Assembly (NCBI RefSeq): GCF_030704535.1
Contig: NC_081807.1
Span: 2,025,001 to 2,089,000, forward strand
Length of the DNA stretch: 64,000 nt
From: Vitis vinifera
Lineage: Eukaryota > Streptophyta > Magnoliopsida > Vitales > Vitaceae
Reading direction: 5' to 3'
The translations under genes were made by a program, and so were the position numbers. Every line of letters begins with the position of its first letter. The stretch's first letter is position 1. Under the pieces are notes generated by a model, which was not told where the DNA came from, did no database searches, and worked only from the letters and a program-made list of their open reading frames with translations. Positions 11,024 to 21,927 of this stretch are shown here, piece after piece.

Positions 11024-12154
11024 TCATATACCTCCAATATTATCAGTGTAAACCCAAGCCGGTGGAGGCCAAATCACCTTGGAATAATCAGGAAAACTCA
11101 ATAAAGGCCCCATATTACCATTCTCTAAATTGAATATATCTATTGCTGTATATGCATTATCTCCTTGCCCATTTGGGCAGAAGAAGGTATTTGTATAGTA
11201 AATACAGTTCCCTTCACACCCACAAAATTCAGAAGCCACAGCCGAGAATGTACTTTTCTCACCCAAAAACAGGATTCGATTACCCAAGCTTTCGACCTCA
11301 ACCCACATATGCCCAATTTGATCTAGCTTGAAAACCTTAAACCGAACTGCTCTCTTCATTCGGCGATGAATCCCCTGACCAAAGTATGTATCGACCATCA
11401 ACAATTCGCCATTGGACTCAACCAAGCTCTTCTTGTCGCCACCAAACACTGAATCAGCGATCAAACTTAGAACTGGAGGTGATCCAATAGCCACAACTAC
11501 AGTCCTTCCAGTGTTATCAATGGCATAGAATTCCCCATTAAAGAATATCAAATCATCACAAGGAGATGGCGTATCATTAATTAATATCAACCTTTTGTTT
11601 CCATGCCTGAACATGGCCAACTTTCCAGACACATGAATTGTAATCATTACAAAATCTTCGCCATTGCCGGTGCTAGAAAAAGCCACCTTCCCCTTGTGCA
11701 AGCTCCCCTCATCAGCCTCTCCGGATGGGCGATGATTCATGTACTGAAGGACATACTCTTGCCCTAATTCGGAGACCCGAAACCTGGAAAAGTCAAAAGT
11801 TTTTGGGAAATTTGGTGGAAGATGTTTGAATTGAAATGTGGAGAGTGGGTTCACCAGGTGTGCCATATCAGGGACATCTTCTTCAACCTTGATCAGCCAG
11901 GAACTGATGGTGGGTTGGCAGTGAGATTCAGGTAATCCAAGACACAGAATTGTGCGCCTAGAAAGATATAAACCCCAGGAGGTTCCATTGGTGGGAAGGA
12001 TCGGGAAACGGGAAGGGAGTGGATGGAGTCTGGAGGGGACACAAGCATGCCAGGAGGAGCAGACTGATCGGAGACAGAGGAGATCGAAATGGGAATTCAG
12101 GCGCTGGGCAATTAGGAGAAGGAGGTCTTTGGGGAGTTGAGACCATCTTGCCAT
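11024..12154 (-). CDS. SKIP23-like F-box protein with DUF295 domain, copy A
   Basis: Single-exon 376-residue protein of the plant F-box/DUF295 family. The N-terminal F-box (about residues 4-40, LPKDLLLLIAQRL ... LRSVCSSWHACVP) would bind SKP1/ASK in an SCF ubiquitin ligase. The rest folds as a beta-rich DUF295 region, with its typical closing block (FKVFKLDQ, then WVEVESLGNRILFLGEK and FCGCEGNCIYYTN). Length is normal for the family (350-400). The start chosen is the MARWSQLPKD methionine conserved with copy B. The two copies are about 90% identical by eye and both open, which suggests both were kept under constraint. Substrate unknown. Confidence 0.9.
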   Translation of the reverse strand: MARWSQLPKDLLLLIAQRLNSHFDLLCLRSVCSSWHACVPSRLHPLPSRFPILPTNGTSWGLYLSRRTILCLGLPESHCQPTISSWLIKVEEDVPDMAHLVNPLSTFQFKHLPPNFPKTFDFSRFRVSELGQEYVLQYMNHRPSGEADEGSLHKGKVAFSSTGNGEDFVMITIHVSGKLAMFRHGNKRLILINDTPSPCDDLIFFNGEFYAIDNTGRTVVVAIGSPPVLSLIADSVFGGDKKSLVESNGELLMVDTYFGQGIHRRMKRAVRFKVFKLDQIGHMWVEVESLGNRILFLGEKSTFSAVASEFCGCEGNCIYYTNTFFCPNGQGDNAYTAIDIFNLENGNMGPLLSFPDYSKVIWPPPAWVYTDNIGGI

Positions 12155-13271
12155 GGATGAGTTGAGTTGAAGCTTTCTTGATTGAGTTTTTGCCTGAATA
12201 CTGCCTCAAGTCTACCGATGGGGATCAATCCAAAGACTATTGCTCTTGTAAAAGGAACATTCTGTGAATAAGTGTTTCAAGTTTGTGCATTTGCCTCAAG
12301 TCAACATATTGGGTTCGATTCAGGAAGACGTTGGCTAAGTGAAGACAAAGGATCATTCCACTTCCACAAGGAAGCGTTTCAGAGTTTTTCATTTAAGACT
12401 CCACGTGGAAACAAAATCTATGCATATATTTCATTTTATGTTTAGAAATTAGAACTCGGAAAGGGGTTGCAGAAACTCTACGATTTCGTAAAGGCTGTTC
12501 TCTCGAGACTGGCCTAGGATAGTGTCACTTTGAATTAGTACCAAAATTTTAGGCTTTAATTAAAGGGTCAATGCATCTCTATCCATGTCACCATCTTAGC
12601 GCCAACCCAATCTCTTGTCAGCTTATGGTTTTTCAAATCAAGATGCATTTGTGAATCTGATATACTTTTGTCATATCTTATGATGGAGGTGGTGGGGGTT
12701 TATGATCCTCCTACATTGGTCTAATTTTCTACTAGGGAATTTTTTTGAATTTTTTTTATGAAGGTTTCATTAGTTTGTTTCTGCCATCTAAAGAATGATT
12801 CTAAAAAATAAAAGGCAATTCACCTCATTGAGCCTCATCAACCATTTTGATCTTCAGACTTGTATATTGGGTGGAACCATCTAAAAAATATTTTCTTGAC
12901 GCTTGTTTATAAATGAGATAATCGATTAAAATGGATGAAATCTTCCTCACTTTGAAAAACTAACCCTTTACCTTTTTTCAATATAAAAAATAACCGTTTT
13001 TGACAAAAATGTCCTCATATTTTTCTTGTAAAAATGACAATTTCTTTTAAAATACACATGTAAATAATAAAAATGTTGAAAGGTATTTATGTCAAAAATG
13101 GATTACTCTTCAAATTCAAAAATGCGAAAGGTTAGTTTACAAATTTGGGATATTTTCATCCTTTTTAATCAATTAATCCTTTATAAAATATATTTAAACT
13201 TTAAACTCGCACAACATACATATAAGAAAAGGCACTAAACACAATGTGACCCATATAATAACATATATAAA
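12155..13271. other. Upstream DNA of F-box copy A and inter-unit spacer
   Basis: 12155-12872 belongs to unit A (F-box promoter region). 12873-13271 separates the units and contains AT-rich sequence with TTTTCTTGACGCTTGTTTA near 12890 and AAAAGGCACTAAACACAA near 13224. Both recur right of unit B (near 19559 and 19636). No gene seen. Confidence 0.5.
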
Positions 13272-13558
13272 ACAAATGGGTATGAATATGGTTTATTCCC
13301 CATTTGTTTATTTGTGATCCATATATGTGAATTTTTGTATTTTCACACATATTCATGTTTGTTTGTGTTTGAAATGGAGCAATTTTGGGTATAAATGAGC
13401 ACTTCATTTCAAAACACAAATGTGAATTTTTGGTAAGTTCCAAAATCATATATATTATTTTTATTTTTATTTTATAAAATTAAGAATATTTATATATTAT
13501 ATTTTTATCCAAAATGGATTCGGGTTAGAGATATAAATGCCAAAAATGCATATAGAGA

Positions 13559-13680
13559 TGCCATTTGGTTTAGGTGGTAAGGTCCCAAGACTACTATTGT
13601 GAATTTAAGTCCTAATGTTTGAATGCCTTTCACCTATTCCCCCACCAAGAAAAGAGCATAAAAACACAACATTAAAGTAA
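13559..13680 (+). repeat. Possible tRNA-derived SINE remnant (unit B)
   Basis: Paralogue of the 8600-8720 block: A-box-like GGTTTAGGTGGTAAGG and B-box-like GTTTGAATGCC. Same caveats; no clear target-site duplication. Confidence 0.3.
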
Positions 13681-14583
13681 CCTTAATGAAACAAGAAAAA
13701 CACTACTCTGGGAAGCAAGGCTCTGATGTGAGCTCTAAGTCCTAGAAAGGATCTTTTGCATTGATAAACTACCAATTGACCTAAGAGGTACCCATTTGTC
13801 TCATGGGCAACCTTCTTTGGGCTGAACAGATTGAGAAAATTAAATAAGCTCTCCCAATTGTTCCAGATGCTTTTGAGAAAGTGACATTAGCAATCCATTG
13901 ATCTAAAAGCTCTAACCGTTAGCCACCTGTCTCTTGGACAACCTCTTTGAATTAAGACTTATTCCACCCATAAGGCAACTCTACTACTATGTTAGGTATT
14001 AGTTGATCTAAAAGTTTAAGTTTTAAGTTGTTAGGTAATGGATTAATAATATATATCAAGCTTATCTGGGCCAAACCCAAGCATGACCACCAAGACCAGG
14101 TCCCACGTATGACACAGCAGTAGGTGACTCCACAGAGGTATTTCAGGCTCAGCTGCCTGCAGCATTGCTCCGTACTATTCCAAGTTGTGTTCCCACTTCA
14201 AGTTCCTAGTAATGAAGGCCAAATTGCAGGGTCAATGGTGGATTAAAGATTAAGGCTTCTCTCTCGGTTGGCCTGATGGAAAGGACCTCTCTCAGTTTCT
14301 TCAAACACCAAGCCATGATTTTGAAGGGATAGAGCGTAACAGACTGGAGCTGAACCTTTTGTTTGAACCATCTTTCATATTACAACTCCTTACAGAATCT
14401 CCGAAAAGAACAAGGGAAATTTCATTCTCAAGTTACTTTCAATATCCCCTGTTTTTTTCCCAGATTTCAATGAAACCTAAGCCTCTATCTCAAATAAAAA
14501 CAACCAAATGAAGCACACACAACTCCTTTAAATGACTGACCCCTTAAATTTCTATGGCTACACTGGGCATCTTTGATCTGTCT
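13681..14583. other. Non-coding part of duplication unit B
   Basis: Collinear with 8721-9647 of unit A. No gene recognised. Confidence 0.4.
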
Positions 14584-15469
14584 TCATGTGACTTGAACTC
14601 CTTGGTATTTCAGGATCTCTACAATAAGCTCACCTTCACCAGAACCCACGTATCTTCCACACATTTCACCATCTCTGGTAAACAAAAATGTAGGAACTTC
14701 AAACACATTCAAGTCCCTCAAAAACTGCATGCAGCTATTGTTCTCATCGCCATTCATCCTTGCAAAAACAACTGCATCTGCTATCTGCCTTGACAGCTTC
14801 AACACAGTTGGATGTACCACAAGGACCACAATGTTTCAAGCCCACATCAAGCACTACAAGCATATGGTCGACCTTATGATCTCCTATCAACTTCTCCACG
14901 TCTTCTCTGCAGTGCCGCTGTGCCACAGTAGAATAATTGTTGCCATAGTATAATATATCTCCCACAAATTCATCAGGGCCAATTCCTTCCTCATGGATCT
15001 TTTCCATGCTCTTATCAAAGCTAAAATGTGGAACTTTCTCAATATCTTCTCTCTTGCAAAGCTCTCTAGTCTTGTCTGATTCATCCCCCATTACTAGGAG
15101 GAACTGGACATCGTTGCAAGTTCGACTAAGCTACACCATGAAAGGGTAGATCTTACTACTGTGATAGCTATGGCACGCAGAATACTCCACAACAACAGGC
15201 TTGTTTTTGGCCATCCAAAGAGCTTCATCAAACTCTTCAATGCTGTGTACCTGCTTTACTTTTTCATCACTTTCAACTTTCCTGCCACTGGAAGTGGCTG
15301 TAGACTTTATGATGAAGGGAATGTACCTTGATCAGAATTTTGCTGCTGAAGTTTTCAACTTAGAACTGATACAGAGAATGGAGGAATAAGGGGAGGATGA
15401 TGGATCTTTGTTGAGAAAGACTGAAAGTGATGAAGGAAGTTCAAAGAATAGGTGAGCAGTTGTTGCCAT
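14584..15469 (-). pseudogene. CDSP32: CDSP32-like thioredoxin pseudogene, unit B (full length)
   Basis: Retains the whole length of a CDSP32-type protein. It has a Ser-rich plastid-transit-like leader from ATG at 15469 (MATTAHLFFELPSSLSVFL), a first thioredoxin-like fold ([20 protein letters not shown], then [16 protein letters not shown]), a second fold with HCGPC, and the closing [20 protein letters not shown] to a stop at 14584. It is broken by in-frame stops at 15332-15334 (TGA) and 15131-15133 (TAG), and by a 5-bp loss right after CGPC (near 14818) compared with unit A. The family normally reduces targets such as 2-Cys peroxiredoxin under stress; this copy should be non-functional. An unrecognised intron covering the first stop is possible but I see no good splice sites. 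Confidence 0.85.
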
Positions 15470-16297
15470 GGAAGAGTGGGGAATGTATTTGTTTGGAGGC
15501 AAGGCTCCAGAACAACAGAAGTGTGAGTTGAGTGGGTGGAATGTAGTTGAAGTTGAGAGTATAAAGCAATCAAGGGACAAGGGAAAAATGGATTTGAATG
15601 GGCAGGAGGGGATGAAAAATCACATCCACTTATTGGGTTTGTGATTCATGTTATCCACATTACACTTTCTCCTCCCACCAAACTTCTGATGACTTCATGT
15701 TATCCACACATCAGATTTTATAGGCAGACCCTTGTTATCATTTTCTTTCCTTTTCCTTTGGGGGCACTAGCACTATATCTTATTGGATCGTGCTATGTGT
15801 TGATCTAACGTTAGGTTTCACTTCAAGTGATTAAGAAAGATAGTAAAGTGTGTGATAAGATAAATACCCAAATATGAGTTCAGCTCACTTCCTCTAACAT
15901 AGTCCTCAAGTTCTAAGATTTGCTCAGAATATTCACAGGAGAAATACAAAGAAACATCGTCAAAAGGTGAATCTCATTCATTTTTCTACAAACAAAGCAC
16001 AAAATTTGAATACTGAATATGAGATCAAAGGTAAGTTCAATACATGTAATAACAAACAAGAATGCTGTATAACCTCATGGTTTGTGTTGATACAAGCAAT
16101 TGGATCATATCATATAGGCATAAAAAATCCTAGTATCTTAATAGCTAGCTTAGGAGTGTTTCTAGATAAACAGGGTGTATCAAACAGGAGCAATATCGAA
16201 TTTCTATATCAGTGTCAAACAGACACAATGGGCAAACACTGTAAACAAAATTCAATGTTTTGTATTCAAGAGAGTACATTTCCCAGGCAAAGGAGCA
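15470..16297. other. Spacer between pseudogene and F-box gene, unit B
   Basis: Former promoter of the thioredoxin-like gene and 3' flank of F-box copy B; collinear with unit A. No gene seen. Confidence 0.5.
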
Positions 16298-17425
16298 TCA
16301 TATATCTCCGATATTATCGATATAAACCCAAGCTGGCGGTGACCAAATCACCTTGGAATAATTGGGAAAACTCGATAAAGGCCCCAAATTACCATTCTCT
16401 AAGTTGAATATACCTATTCCTGTATATGCATCATCTTCTTGGTCATTTGGGAAGAAGAAGCTGTTTGTATAATAAATACAGTTCCCTTCACACCCACAAA
16501 ATTCAGAAGCCACAGCTGAGAATGTACTTTTCTCACCCAAAAACAGGATTCGATCACCCAAGTTTTCAACCTCAACCCACATATGCCCAATTTGATTTAG
16601 CTTGAAAACCTTAAACCGGACTGCTCTATTCATTATGCCATGAATCCCTTGATCAAAGTATGTGTTGACCATCAACAATTCGCCATTGGACTCAACCAAG
16701 CTCTTCTTGTTGCCACCAATCACTGAGTCAGCGATCAAACTTAGAACTGGAGGTGATCCAATGGCCACAACTACAGTCCTTCCAGTGTTATCAACGGCAT
16801 AGAATTCTCCATTAAAGAATATCAAATCATCACAAGATGGCATATCATCAATTGTTTTCAACCTTTTGTTTCCATGCCTAAACATGGCCAATTTTCCAGA
16901 CACATGAATTGTAAGCATTACAAAATCTTCACCATTGCTGGTGCTAGAAAAAGCAACCTTACCCTTGTGCAAGCTCCCCTCATCAGCCTCTCCAGATGGA
17001 CGATGATTCATGTACTGAAGGACATACTCTTGCCCTAATTCAGAGACCCGAAACCTGGAAAAGTCAAAAGTTTTTGGGAAATTTGGTGGAAGATGTTTGA
17101 ATTGAAATGTGGAGAGTGGGTTCACCAGGTGTGCCATATCAGGGACATCTTCTTCAACTTTGATCAGCCAGGAGCCGATGGTGGGTTGGCAGTGAGATTC
17201 AGGTAATCCAAGACACAGAATTGTGCGCCTAGAAAGATATAAACCCCAGGAGGTTCCATTGGTGGGAAGGATCGGGAAACGGGAAGGGAGTGGGTGGGGT
17301 CTGGAGGGGACACAAGCATGCCAGGAGGAGCAGACTGATCGGAGACAGAGGAGATCGAAATGGGTATTCAGGCGCTGGGCAATTAGGAGAAGGAGGTCTT
17401 TGGGGAGTTGAGACCATCTTGCCAT
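16298..17425 (-). CDS. SKIP23-like F-box protein with DUF295 domain, copy B
   Basis: Single-exon 375-residue tandem paralogue of copy A with the same layout: F-box at residues 4-40, DUF295 beta-rich C-terminal part, and FCGCEGNCIYYTN near the end. I start it at the MARWSQLPKD methionine shared with copy A. An upstream in-frame ATG at 17470 would add 15 residues (MQAQTQSRKRQLNSS), but the matching codon in copy A is ATT, so that start is not conserved. Differences from copy A are scattered substitutions and a few residue-sized indels that keep the frame, concentrated in the DUF295 part. Likely a substrate adaptor of an SCF ligase, target unknown. Confidence 0.9.
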   Translation of the reverse strand: MARWSQLPKDLLLLIAQRLNTHFDLLCLRSVCSSWHACVPSRPHPLPSRFPILPTNGTSWGLYLSRRTILCLGLPESHCQPTIGSWLIKVEEDVPDMAHLVNPLSTFQFKHLPPNFPKTFDFSRFRVSELGQEYVLQYMNHRPSGEADEGSLHKGKVAFSSTSNGEDFVMLTIHVSGKLAMFRHGNKRLKTIDDMPSCDDLIFFNGEFYAVDNTGRTVVVAIGSPPVLSLIADSVIGGNKKSLVESNGELLMVNTYFDQGIHGIMNRAVRFKVFKLNQIGHMWVEVENLGDRILFLGEKSTFSAVASEFCGCEGNCIYYTNSFFFPNDQEDDAYTGIGIFNLENGNLGPLSSFPNYSKVIWSPPAWVYIDNIGDI

Positions 17426-17470
17426 GGATGAGTTGAGTTGACGCTTTCTTGATTGAGTTTGTGCCTGCAT

Positions 17471-20400
17471 ACTCCCTCAAATCTACTGATCGGGATTGAT
17501 TCAAAGACTATTGCTCTTGAAAAAAGGAATATTCTGTGAAGTGCTTCAAGTTTTTTACTTTGCCCAAGTGAAGACAAAGGATCATTTCACAAGTCTTTCA
17601 AAGTTTTTCTTTTAAGTCTCCACACGGAGACAAAATCTATGCATATATTCCATTTTATATTTAGAACTTGGAAAGGGGTTGCAGAAACTCTACTCTTTCT
17701 TAAAGGCTGTTCTCTTGAGACGGGCCTTGCCTCACTAGGATAGTGTCGCTTTGAACTACTACCAAAATTTTAAACTTTAATTAAGGGGTCAATGCATCTA
17801 TCCATGTCAGAACCAACCCAATATCTTGTCAGCTTATGCTTATTCAAATCAAGACGCATTTATCAGTCTCATATACTTTGCCATACCTTATGATGTAGAT
17901 GGAGGGATTATGATCCTCCTATATTGGTCCAATTTTCTACTAGGGAAAATTTTTGAATTTTTTTATGAAGGTTTGATTAGTTTGTTTCTCCTCTCTAAAG
18001 AATGATTCTAAAAAATAATATGCAATTCACCTAATTGAGCTCATCAACCATTTTGATTCTTAGACTAGTATATTAGGTGGAACCTATGATACCCGGATCC
18101 TTCAATTTTATTTTTTTTATAGAACCAAATCCTTCAATTTTACCCAACGTACTTGTACATGGTTGTGAGTATAAGATCCTTGTCAAATACTTTTGATTTT
18201 TTCATTGATATCCTTTTATTCTTTCAAGTTTCTTAGTAATAATTACACTAGAGAAGACAAAAAAGTTAGTTACAAGTGAATTTTTATAAGAATTTAAAGA
18301 TAAGATGGGAAAAAAAGGATTAGAGGGAAAAGATATGATCTTTTAAAAAGGATATCTTCACTTCCACATTATTTTTAATTGATTTTTCCTTCATTATGTC
18401 GTATCACAACATCCATACTCATTTTTTAGATCCTTTTTAGCCAAGCACCCCTATCCTAAAATTTGAGGTGTAAAAGGGATTAGACACTTAGACACATACC
18501 CACATCCAACACTCATACCAGAACCCCTGCAACATAAGGTGGAACAAAACCAGCCACAATATCGTCTCAACCCCATAAGGTGTCATATCAATCAAAATCA
18601 AATTAAATTCACTAAACCTAAAGATCAAATCTCACCAGAATTGATGAATTATTTTATCGTGCACAAATATTTCTTGATCATTTAGGAAATGGGGTTCCTT
18701 CAAATGATGCAGAAACCCCCTAATCCTTAATTGGAGATGAACTTAGGGGCATGACATGGAGGAGATTCAAAACCAGTATCATTAGCAGTAGTGGTTGCCT
18801 TTTAGGTGCGGGGTGGGCTGTAATCTGTACGGAAAATTTTGGAAAGGAAACAAAGAGGAACATGCTAGACAGTAAAACAATGGAATGGACTTTTTCTTGA
18901 TCAGATGGATAGTAATGGGAGCCAGCCAAAACAACCAAGTCATATGCTTATGGCAAGGCATATGTCCCCCAGTTTCTTATTCAAAGTTAAACATCTTATT
19001 GGTATTGGAAGTAAAGAAACAGATATCTGTGCTGGTCAATTATTCTCCAGTCACTTTTTGTTGAATCTGGCTTTTGTTTATTCAAAAGGGAATGAGAAAA
19101 GAACTCGATTTAGCCAGCCAATGTCTGTAATTACCAGCTTGCATTAGTTTCCAGCTTAAAATAATAGCAGCTTTACATGGCTCTAAAGTTAGATAGTACA
19201 AGTCACATGACAACAGTTCTATATACAAAGTAGGAAGGGACTTGGATTGACATCTCATTTTAGTGAAGGAAATGTCTTCTGGTGCTGTATCTTAAGTAAA
19301 AAGGGTTTTAAAATCCATGCCCAAATGGATCCCCCCTAGTGCTCCATCTGATCACTGACAAGAGAGAGCAACTGGATAAGAAAAAGAACTTACAGATCCT
19401 TTAATTGGTTGGAGTCAGAGCAAACTGTTCTAAGATTCTAAGTTTTGTTGTTTTACTTTCTTTCCTTATTACTTCTACCTGTGAGACAAAGCATAAAAAG
19501 GTTTTACATCCCTATTTTATGTAAAGTACTGTGAACTTCTGTGTACCTTAGTGACCTGTTTTCTTGGTGCTTGTTTATAAAATGTTATTACTGCCGAACA
19601 AAAAGATAATGTACAGTACTTTGACAGTATACATATAAAAAAAAGGCACTAAACACAACTTGACCCACATAGTATATATAAAACAAAAGGCACTAAACAC
19701 AACATAGCAGATTTTTAGTTGGTATCAAATTTTAAAGTGTCTGTCACACAGCATAATTGGGACAATCAAACAATAGATCGCAAGTGCGTCAAGCAACAAT
19801 CAATACATATAATATATGGAAAAATGATGAGTACATTTGGTTGATTAAAAATTCTCAAGTATTATTTTGAGTTAAGATGGGTCATAACCCACTACCATTA
19901 CACTGCTACCATTGCAACTTCAGCTGCAATTGCAACTATCCATATGAGCCAGACCACATCAGCAGCCCACAGAGAAAACTGCTTGCTTCAACAACGTTAC
20001 ATGTTATCATCAGATTTAAAGGTATTTTTACTGCCTAAGAAGGAAGATTTATGGACCACACATTTTAGATATATCTCCATTCATTAACCTGACCTTTCTT
20101 GGACCACTGAATCAATTTCACCAATAGAACTCTGCCTTGTCAGAATTATGAAGAAAATGGTGAAGTGTCTTCCACAATGAGTAAAAAAAGAGAGTAAAGA
20201 TCTCACTTTTATCCCAGAAAATAAAAACAGAAACAGGAAAGTTAGGGCCCCATGCGACTAATCTATAAGGCTATGCTCTCAAGTTTTAATGGATGTCATC
20301 ATATGATGCACCTCTCCATTGAACTTTAGCATGGAGATCTGCAAAGAATATAATAACCCTTGAACAAAAGCATCCACGCTATAAAAATTATATCACATAT

Positions 20401-21927
20401 TACTGTATGGTATAATCTAAGGAAAGCTACAATATAGTCTAATCTAAGAGAAGCTACAATGTACAGGCTAAAACCTATCTTGGCACATCAAAGAATAGGC
20501 ATAGAACATAAACCAAAAATTTGCATTATTAAGTCATTTTTTTTGTAGGCAAAAGGATACAATGTATGGGAGGTATACAAATCACACCAAGGCCAAAAAA
20601 GAACCAACAACAACTACCTCTTTTTTGATAGCCAACCATCAACAGCAACTACTTTTTTTGATAGATAAACCATCAACAACAACAACTACGGTTGCATCAT
20701 GCGATTCATGCTTAAACTATCTACAAAATCAAGTAAGCAGCAGTTGATTTCTGTCCCAAAACAGCTTAAGCAAAAAGACTTTAGAGTCTTTAACTGCCCA
20801 CAAAGATCACTCAAAAGTCAGAACCTTCAACTATTCTTCTATTGCACACTGATTATTTACCTCCATTCCAAGAAAACTAATTATTTACCTCCACACTGGA
20901 AAAAAGTAGCATAACACACAAAGCACTGAAATTGCGTAATCACAAATAATGATAGGTTCATGATAAGTAGATGGATTCTCATTTGAAGTTGCATAATCAC
21001 AAATAAAATGTCAAAAAAAACTTCTAGAGTTATTCTTTTTTTACTTTTTCTTTTTCTTTTAGTCCTTTTTAATGTTTTCCTTATGCCTCATGGCCATATG
21101 GCACAACTTCTCATTAAAGCTTCTAAGGTTTTTTAATGGTAATGAACCAAACGTTCTTCTTCGAGACCATATTCCCACTTCTTCTATCAAGGGTATTATT
21201 CAATTGTTGATTCTTTAGCATTTAACCAATACACCAAATCCACCTCTCCATGTCCTTGCTGGCTGCCTCAGACATCTAAGGCACACATGGGTCACAAGTG
21301 GCCCTCACATGTTTCCCATACAAGAGAGGTATCTCATACAGCTAGCTAAATCACTAGCTATGTCTTCTTAACATTTTCAATTTGATACCAAAACTGCAGT
21401 CTACACAGCTGCATGCAGAGTCATATGTACGACCTTTCCTCAGAGCAACCTTACAGGTCGAGCAACCAAACACAAACTTCCCAACCAAATCACAGACACA
21501 TCAAAGATAAAGCATAAAACAGCTCCAGTTAACTAATTGAAGTACAATGTTGGCCTGCATTCTAATTCTGAGAATGTCCTCTCTCAAACATTCTCAAATC
21601 TAGCATTCCAATCACTTTACATTTTAAATGCAATTGAACATCAAAGTCTAAAACACAAAAGAAATTGACCAAATCAATTGAATTTATTAGATAGGTTAGA
21701 GGACAATTCCGAAGTACCTTTCTATAATTAGAGATGAACCCAACTACTTCAATGCCCAAAACCCTCCCTAACACACATACCTACCGCAATTACTAACGAA
21801 AAATAAATCACAAGTAAAAACTTAAAACAATGATGACCAAAGCCAAATTGCAACAACAATGAACCAATGAAATAGAGGGAAAGCACATCGAAGAGCACCT
21901 CCGTGATGCCCAACTCGAATAGGCACA
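17471..21927. other. Intergenic region between F-box copy B and SMT2
   Basis: 17471-18085 is the tail of unit B. 18086-19555 has no counterpart in unit A, and no gene or clear element ends were recognised in it. 19559-19690 resembles the inter-unit spacer (12890 and 13207-13277). 20562-20700 has CAA/ACAACA-rich low complexity. The stretch just below 21928 is the likely 3' UTR of SMT2. Confidence 0.45.

Larger units (their letters stand above)
8313..12872. repeat. Tandem segmental duplication, unit A
   Basis: About 4.56 kb that matches 13272-18085 collinearly: an AT-rich leader, a non-coding block with SINE-like sequence, a CDSP32-like pseudogene, an F-box gene and its upstream DNA to GGTGGAACC near 12872. 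Non-coding parts still align readily, with scattered substitutions and small indels. The largest difference is a ~375-bp loss in this unit's thioredoxin pseudogene. Confidence 0.85.
13272..18085. repeat. Tandem segmental duplication, unit B
   Basis: About 4.81 kb, the counterpart of 8313-12872 in the same order and orientation. It keeps the full length of the thioredoxin-like pseudogene, so it is closer to the ancestral layout. Similarity stops at GGTGGAACC near 18085 and resumes in short blocks at about 19559-19690 that match the inter-unit spacer. Confidence 0.85.

Noticed and set aside
17426-17470. Upstream ATG extending F-box copy B by 15 residues
   Set aside because: The equivalent codon in copy A is ATT, and the conserved methionine directly precedes the F-box.
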